Made by a program: the position numbers and the translations under genes. Positions 13,091 through 18,210 of a stretch of 18,210 nt of DNA are shown in pieces. The stretch lies in contig JBJHBH010000071.1 in assembly GCA_050485365.1 (NCBI GenBank), forward strand, positions 1-18,210. Direction: 5' to 3'. The notes under the pieces are model-generated. The model searched no databases. It was not told where the DNA came from and was given only the letters and a program-made list of their open reading frames with translations. Position 1 is the stretch's first letter. Every line of letters begins with the position of its first letter. This stretch comes from JARFUG01 sp050485365 (lineage in GTDB: Bacteria > Desulfobacterota > Desulfuromonadia > Desulfuromonadales > JACZKF01).

Positions 13091-15049
13091 ATGGACCGAA
13101 AAATCTATCTCAAAACGATCCCAGTCTCCGAGGCGCTGGAACGGGCCAAAAACGCTCTCGACCGCGATGCGCTCATCGACGCCGAGACGGTCCCCTCATG
13201 CGATGCGGCGGGGCGGGTGACGGCGGCCCCCGTCTTCGCCCGCTATTCCTCCCCTTCGTTCCACGCCGCCGCCATGGACGGCATCGCCGTGCGCGCGGAG
13301 ACGACCTTCGGCGCCCGCGAGGGGGAGCCGCTGCGTCTGCAGCGAGGGCGCGACTACGCGCCGGTGAACACCGGACAGCCCCTTCCCGAGTGGGCCGACG
13401 CGGTGATCAAGATCGAGGAGATCGTCCCGGACCGCGACGACGCCGTCCTCATCGAGTCGGCCGCCTTCCCCTGGATGCATGTGCGGCGGGTGGGGCAGGA
13501 CATCGTCGCCTCGGAGATGATCTTCCCGCGCAACCATCTGCTCACCCCCTACGACGTCGGCGCCCTCCTTGCAGCGGGGATCTGGGAGGTGGAGGTGCGC
13601 GAGGCTGTGCGCCTCGTCTTCATCCCCACCGGCGACGAAGTCCTCGACTTCACCCTTCGCCCCGAGCCGAGGCCGGGGGAGGTCATCGAGAGCAATTCAC
13701 AGATCTTCTGCGCCCTGGCGCGCTCCTGGGGGGCGATCCCTCGCAGGGTCCCTCCCGTCCCGGACATCCCCGATCGTTTGCGTGCGGCCGTTCGTGACGC
13801 ACTGGTTTCCGAAGCCCACATCGTCGTCGTCGGGGCGGGCTCCTCGGCGGGGGAGAAGGATTTCACCGCCCGCATCTTCGTCGAGGTCGGCGAGCTCCTC
13901 GTCCACGGGCTGGCGGTGAGCCCCGGCAAGCCGACCCTGATCGGGGCGGCGAAGGGGAAGCTCCTCGTCGGCGCCCCAGGCTATCCGGGGAGCGCCGTCG
14001 TCTGTTTCGAGGAGGTCCTCGCCCCCCTGGTCGCCTGGCTCGGGCGGCGACACCCACCCACCCGCGAGAAGATCGAGGTGCGCGTCGCCCGCAAGACCCC
14101 CTCGCGCCTGGGGAGCGAAGAGTTCGTCCGCCTGGCGGTGGGGCGCATCGCCGGTGAGACGATGGCCGTTCCCCTGGGGCGCGGACCCGGCATGATCACC
14201 AATCTCACGCGGGCCCAGGCGATGGTGCGGGTGCCGACCTCCAGCGAGGGGATCGATCCCGGCGAGACGCTCAAAGCCGAGCTCCTTGTCCCCGCGGCGG
14301 CGCTGGAGGGCGTCTTGGTGCACGTCGGTAGCCACGACAACACCCTCGACCTTCTCGCCGACGAGTTGATGGGGCTTGCCGAGCCGCTGCGTCTCGTCTC
14401 GAGCAATGTCGGCAGCCTCGGGGGCTTAAGCGCTCTGAAGGCCGGATCGGCCATGTTCGCCGGGGTCCATCTTTTCGATCCCCAGTCGGGGGACTTCAAC
14501 TTCCCCTTCCTGGAGCGCTATCTGCCGGGGGAGGAAGTGCTCGTCGTCAACCTCGCCATCCGGCACCAGGGGCTCATCGTCCCTGCGGGGAATCCGAAGG
14601 GGATTCAGGGAATCGAAGACCTCGCCCGGGAGGACGTCGCCTTCATCAACCGCCAGCGCGGCGCCGGCACCCGCATCCTCCTCGACGAGGAGCTCAGGCG
14701 GGCGTCCATCGCTTCGACGCGGGTGCATGGCTACGAGCGAGAGGAATTCACCCACATGGCGGTGGCGGTGAACGTGGCGGCCGGTACCGCCGATGCAGGC
14801 CTCGGCATCAACTCGGCCGCCCGCGCCCTCGGCCTCGACTTCGTCCCCCTCGCCCGGGAGCGCTACGACCTCGTCATCCCCGGGCGCTTCGCCGACGACC
14901 CGAAGATCAGGTCGCTGTTGGATCTTCTGCAGAGCCCTGAAGTCCACGGGAAGATCGAGGCGCTGGGGGGGTACGAGACGCCGCTGACGGGGCGGGTTAT
15001 GAAGGCGGGGGTGGGGCTGAAGATCGATGACCGAACCGACTCTCGATAA
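13091..15049 (+). CDS. MoeA fused to a periplasmic-binding-protein-like domain
   Basis: A 652-aa two-part protein. Residues 1-400 are a second MoeA: AAMDGIAV at 60-67, PTGDEV at 179-184, GAGSSAGEKDF at 248-258, HGLAVSPGKPT at 272-282, GAPGYPGSA at 294-302 and the C-terminal barrel. Residues about 408-640 are a PBP-like (LysR-substrate/ModA-like) domain opening GSHDNTLDLLADEL, with FINRQRGAGTRILLDEEL and VAAGTADAGLGI. There is no signal peptide, so the domain is cytoplasmic and may sense or deliver molybdate or tungstate. ATG 13091 has GGGA six bases upstream; ATG 13085 lies on top of it, and an upstream TTG at 13073 is also in frame. It probably forms an operon with the moeA before it and the small gene 32 bp after it. 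Metal specificity is not visible. Confidence 0.88.
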   Translation: MDRKIYLKTIPVSEALERAKNALDRDALIDAETVPSCDAAGRVTAAPVFARYSSPSFHAAAMDGIAVRAETTFGAREGEPLRLQRGRDYAPVNTGQPLPEWADAVIKIEEIVPDRDDAVLIESAAFPWMHVRRVGQDIVASEMIFPRNHLLTPYDVGALLAAGIWEVEVREAVRLVFIPTGDEVLDFTLRPEPRPGEVIESNSQIFCALARSWGAIPRRVPPVPDIPDRLRAAVRDALVSEAHIVVVGAGSSAGEKDFTARIFVEVGELLVHGLAVSPGKPTLIGAAKGKLLVGAPGYPGSAVVCFEEVLAPLVAWLGRRHPPTREKIEVRVARKTPSRLGSEEFVRLAVGRIAGETMAVPLGRGPGMITNLTRAQAMVRVPTSSEGIDPGETLKAELLVPAAALEGVLVHVGSHDNTLDLLADELMGLAEPLRLVSSNVGSLGGLSALKAGSAMFAGVHLFDPQSGDFNFPFLERYLPGEEVLVVNLAIRHQGLIVPAGNPKGIQGIEDLAREDVAFINRQRGAGTRILLDEELRRASIASTRVHGYEREEFTHMAVAVNVAAGTADAGLGINSAARALGLDFVPLARERYDLVIPGRFADDPKIRSLLDLLQSPEVHGKIEALGGYETPLTGRVMKAGVGLKIDDRTDSR

Positions 15050-15081
15050 ACCCGCTCCGGCAGAAAGGTTGTGAACCGAAC

Positions 15082-15441
15082 ATGATGTCGAGACGCACCG
15101 TGCGCAACTTTCGTTATAGCGAAGATCTCTGGCCGTCCATCGAGAGTTGGGCTGATCAGACCGGTTTCGTCGAAAAAGAGAGATCACCGAACCGGCGGCT
15201 CTATCGAAAGGGGAGGCTCCTCATGGCCCCTGCTTTTCTGGAGGTCCGCACCGAGGATGGCAGGGTCGTTCTGGAAGCCTGGATGACGGCGGACCCCCTC
15301 CTGATCCTGAACGTTTTGACCGGGAAAAAACCGGAAATGGCCATCGATTCGGGTGGGCTGACCGCCTCCGTCCCTCGCAGGAGGGCGCGCGCAGCGATCA
15401 ATCTTCTCCTCAAGCGGTTGAACCAGAATCCGATCACCTGA
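15082..15441 (+). CDS. conserved hypothetical protein (119 aa)
   Basis: I do not recognise a named domain. It is a soluble 119-aa protein with many basic residues: a short N-terminal part (RNFRYSEDLWPSIESWA), then RRLYRKGRLLMAPAFLEVR and VVLEAWM strands, PEMAIDSGG, and a C-terminal basic helix RRRARAAINLLLKRLNQ. The order of strands followed by a helix ending in a double-basic N-L-L run gives the look of a small alpha/beta protein. I have the impression that similar sequences with a SGG followed by RR-AR-A-N-LL occur in Geobacter relatives, but this was not checked. The Shine-Dalgarno is poor (AAAGG at 13 nt). Its tight spacing to moeA-PBP suggests co-transcription. Its stop lies only six bases from the convergent exporter. 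Confidence 0.7.
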   Translation: MMSRRTVRNFRYSEDLWPSIESWADQTGFVEKERSPNRRLYRKGRLLMAPAFLEVRTEDGRVVLEAWMTADPLLILNVLTGKKPEMAIDSGGLTASVPRRRARAAINLLLKRLNQNPIT

Positions 15442-15447
15442 GCCCGC

Positions 15448-16620
15448 TCATCGAGTCCGTGAGCTTTGATTTCCGGAGCTGCCGCGACAAGGCTCGGGGA
15501 GAAGCAGCGCGATCGCGGCGTTGAGCAGGGGGAGGAGTGCCAGTGCGGTGAGGACGGTGGCGATGCCGCGCAGGTCGGCGGCGTGTCCGAGAAACGGGGC
15601 GGCCATTCCGCCTGCGGCGACGGCGATCCCCAGCGTGATTCCGGAGGAAAAGCCGATGTGGTTGGGGAGGTATCTCTGGGCCAGGACGATGGAGGGGGCA
15701 TAGGTCGTCATCAGGGCGAATCCGAGGGGGATGACGGCGAGAAGCGCCGTGAGCGGACTTGCAGCCCATACCAGCAAGAGGGTGAGGGGAGTGAGGGTGG
15801 CGAAGCCCGCGAGGAGGACGCGCGTGTTTCCGAAGCGATCGGCCATGCGTCCGCCGAAAAGGTTCCCCACAACGCCCGCGATCGTCATGACCGCAAGGGC
15901 GAACCCCCCGGCGGCCTCTGTCTGCCCCAGCCCATGGACCCAGTACAGGGGGATGAAGGTGAGCATCCCGAAGAAAAAGACGGAGCGGGAGGTGACGGAT
16001 ACGGCGAGAAGGGCGAAGGGTCCCCACGCGTCACGGCTTTCCCCGCCTGCCTTTGCGGCGGCGCTCCCGGCGGCCGGCTGCACGTTCGTGGGGTTCATGG
16101 CAAGCAGGGCCGCAACCAGGGCGACGGGGACGAGGAGGCAAAGGGTGCCGGGGAGTCCGAACAGCAGGAGCGCCAGGGAGAGATAGAGCGGCCCGATGGC
16201 GAAACCGAGCGTTCCGCCGATGCCGAAAAGGCTCATGGCGGCCGCCTTTTTTTCTCCCCCCACCAGGTTCACGCGGCGGGCCGCCTCGGGGTGGTACGCC
16301 GCGATCCCTATGCCGCTGACGGCCGCCAGAGCAAGCTGCCAGTGGTAGCTCTGCGCCACGCCGATCAGGGCGGCACCGGATCCGGCCAGCAGCACGGCGA
16401 TCGGCAGCACGAAGTTTCTGGAGATGCGATCGGCCAGCAGGCCGAAGAGGGGCTGAACAATGGTCGAGGTGACGTTGGCGGCAAAGAGAATCCCGGCGGC
16501 CGCCGCGTAGCTCATGCCGTGCCCGGCGATCAGGAAGGGGAGCATCGCCGGGATCGCCCCCTGGTTCAGGTCCGTGACCAGATGCCCTGTCGATAGAAGA
16601 TAGATGGATCGCTTGTTCAC
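15448..16620 (-). CDS. MFS exporter, fosmidomycin-resistance (Fsr) like
   Basis: A 390-aa inner-membrane transporter with about 12 hydrophobic segments. It opens with STGHLVTDLNQGAIPAMLPFLI, the hallmark of the Fsr group of the major facilitator superfamily, followed by the MFS loop GLLADRISRNFVLP and a second-half copy GGRMADRFGNTRVLL. Fsr proteins export fosmidomycin and other small compounds by proton antiport; the native substrate here is unknown. The start is a GTG at 16620 with only GAGAAAA as a weak ribosome site. No in-frame ATG precedes the first membrane helix. It is convergent with the 119-aa gene (six-base gap, no terminator) and downstream of the 170-aa gene, with a candidate promoter at 16666-16694. 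Confidence 0.88.
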   Translation of the reverse strand: MNKRSIYLLSTGHLVTDLNQGAIPAMLPFLIAGHGMSYAAAAGILFAANVTSTIVQPLFGLLADRISRNFVLPIAVLLAGSGAALIGVAQSYHWQLALAAVSGIGIAAYHPEAARRVNLVGGEKKAAAMSLFGIGGTLGFAIGPLYLSLALLLFGLPGTLCLLVPVALVAALLAMNPTNVQPAAGSAAAKAGGESRDAWGPFALLAVSVTSRSVFFFGMLTFIPLYWVHGLGQTEAAGGFALAVMTIAGVVGNLFGGRMADRFGNTRVLLAGFATLTPLTLLLVWAASPLTALLAVIPLGFALMTTYAPSIVLAQRYLPNHIGFSSGITLGIAVAAGGMAAPFLGHAADLRGIATVLTALALLPLLNAAIALLLPEPCRGSSGNQSSRTR

Positions 16621-16665
16621 CGGGTTTTCTCAAAGGAGATCGGAATGCGCTTGCTGAAAGGCGGC

Positions 16666-16694
16666 ATTCTATACGGATCAGAGCCAAAGAGAAA
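16666..16694 (-). promoter_or_regulatory. candidate promoter of the Fsr-like exporter
   Basis: The minus strand has -10 TAGAAT (complement of 16666-16671, five of six) preceded by 17 nt and a weak -35 TTTCTC. Predicted leader is about 40 nt. The same -10 word drives the kinase operon. Confidence 0.35.
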
Positions 16695-16715
16695 TCCCGA
16701 ATGTCTACGACCTTC

Positions 16716-17231
16716 TCACCCGAAGGCGATTTTCGCCGCCTCCAGCCGCAGCGCTTCGGCTTCGTCCATCTGACGCTGGGCCTTCTCGCGAAAGGCGGCC
16801 AGATCGAACTCGCGCAGATGCTCGTTGGTGGCGGCCGCCGCCTCGAGGGCGGTCCATAAGGCGAGCTTTCCCCGGACCCCGACCACCATGAACTCGAGCT
16901 CCTCCAGGCGACTCAGTTCGCTGTACCCGGTCAGCGATTCGTTCATCTTCAGCCGACCGGCCTTCTCGGCGAGCCAGGCGAGGGTCTTCTTGGCCGGATT
17001 CTCCTTCCCCCCGAAGCGGGCGATCATCTCCTTGACCTGCGACTGATCGACCTCCAACTCCTCGTCGAAGCGCCGGAGAAAGTCGCCCAACGCCCCGTCC
17101 GGATCGTCGGAGAGCCGGCGCGCGACGAGCTCCCTCATCGCCACCGACCCGGCCAGATGGTCGTTGAGGTAGATCTCCAGACGACGGTCGACCGTCGATT
17201 TTTCTTCCTGCGGGCTTTCCTTGTCGTTCAT
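16716..17231 (-). CDS. uncharacterised helical protein (LNDHLAG family)
   Basis: A 171-codon, charged, cysteine-free soluble protein predicted to be entirely helical. Its conserved-looking core is YLNDHLAGSVAMREL, then WLAEKAGRLKMNE, YSELSRLEELEFM and GVRGKLALW. These resemble a hypothetical-protein family seen in several phyla with the words LNDHLAG, EK-GRLK and ELE; I know of no assigned function. The alternation of histidine and acidic residues along helices (ND-H, EE-LEVD, ELE) is compatible with a four-helix bundle, possibly metal-binding, but this is speculative. ATG 17231 with GGAGGAG just upstream is strongly preferred over a longer frame beginning at 17306. A TGC-extended -10 (complement of 17263-17271) would give a short leader. 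It is divergent from the ABC-F gene. Confidence 0.75.
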   Translation of the reverse strand: MNDKESPQEEKSTVDRRLEIYLNDHLAGSVAMRELVARRLSDDPDGALGDFLRRFDEELEVDQSQVKEMIARFGGKENPAKKTLAWLAEKAGRLKMNESLTGYSELSRLEELEFMVVGVRGKLALWTALEAAAATNEHLREFDLAAFREKAQRQMDEAEALRLEAAKIAFG

Positions 17232-17262
17232 CGCTCCTCCTGTATTTACGTCTTCTTCATGT

Positions 17263-17271
17263 CTTTTAGCA
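17263..17271 (-). promoter_or_regulatory. candidate TGC-extended -10 for the 170-aa gene
   Basis: The minus strand reads TGCTAAAAG. It has the TGC prefix of the other extended -10 elements but only three of six hexamer matches. The start site would lie about 25 nt before ATG 17231. Confidence 0.3.
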
Positions 17272-17340
17272 CGCCGGAGGCGCTCGGCAAGGGGCGGAGC
17301 GTGCAATTGAAATCCGGATCTTCCTTCGGCCGGGCATTTC

Positions 17341-17349
17341 TGCCATAAT
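17341..17349 (+). promoter_or_regulatory. TGC-extended -10 promoter of the ABC-F gene
   Basis: TGCCATAAT combines TGn with CATAAT (five of six). The leader would be about 30 nt to ATG 17384. It follows the same promoter style as 5261 and 10748. Confidence 0.5.
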
Positions 17350-17383
17350 CGCCCTTTTTCCGAAATTCATCCGTGAGTACGTC

Positions 17384-18210
<827 letters not shown>

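Noticed and set aside
15466..16596. Rightward 376-aa frame opposite the Fsr-like exporter
   Set aside because: Glycine/glutamate-rich antisense translation, no membrane or domain pattern.

Overview
The window is GC-rich, densely packed bacterial DNA. Its gene content points to a metal-reducing or sulfur-reducing member of the Desulfuromonadales (Desulfuromonas/Geobacter relatives). The evidence is a triheme cytochrome of the PpcA/c7 type, a twelve-haem outer-membrane-type lipoprotein cytochrome, a small DUF6694-like lipoprotein, and two moeA paralogues, one fused to a periplasmic-binding-protein-like domain. The taxonomic placement is inference from these families; no rRNA is present.

Left part (1-5120), all leftward. 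The first 60 bases are the start of a secreted protein that runs off the window. Next comes a dodecahaem cytochrome lipoprotein (354-2801) built from two tandem six-haem copies. Behind it is a two-component system: a histidine kinase with a polytopic membrane sensor (3666-5120), overlapping by 35 nt a response regulator with an ArsR-like winged-helix output (3050-3700). Both leftward genes in front of this system carry the same near-identical 14-15 nt element about 120-130 bp upstream of their start codons. That makes a small local regulon plausible. A G-quadruplex-type G-run and a perfect 14-bp palindrome lie in the gap between regulator and cytochrome.

Middle part (5200-10641). Rightward: an MFS exporter, a lipoprotein FKBP peptidyl-prolyl isomerase, and a DUF924 protein. 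Leftward: a gamma-glutamylcyclotransferase-like protein and the PpcA-like cytochrome, which has a strong sigma-70 promoter. A small lipoprotein follows on the plus strand. It converges on a leftward radical SAM/SPASM gene and tRNA-Thr(CGT), with a perfect 19-bp terminator hairpin between them.

Right part (10788-18210). truC is followed by an apparent moeA, moeA-PBP and hypothetical-gene run on the plus strand. Inverted arms of short degenerate tandem repeats (octamers, then nonamers) sit in its intergenic gaps. Leftward are a fosmidomycin-resistance-like MFS exporter and an uncharacterised 170-aa helical protein. Divergent from the latter, a Uup-type ABC-F ATPase runs off the right end and is incomplete.

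Two themes recur. One is TGC-extended -10 promoters placed very close to start codons. The other is several intergenic repeat families of period 7, 8 and 9 nt, two of which touch the stop codon of the neighbouring gene.
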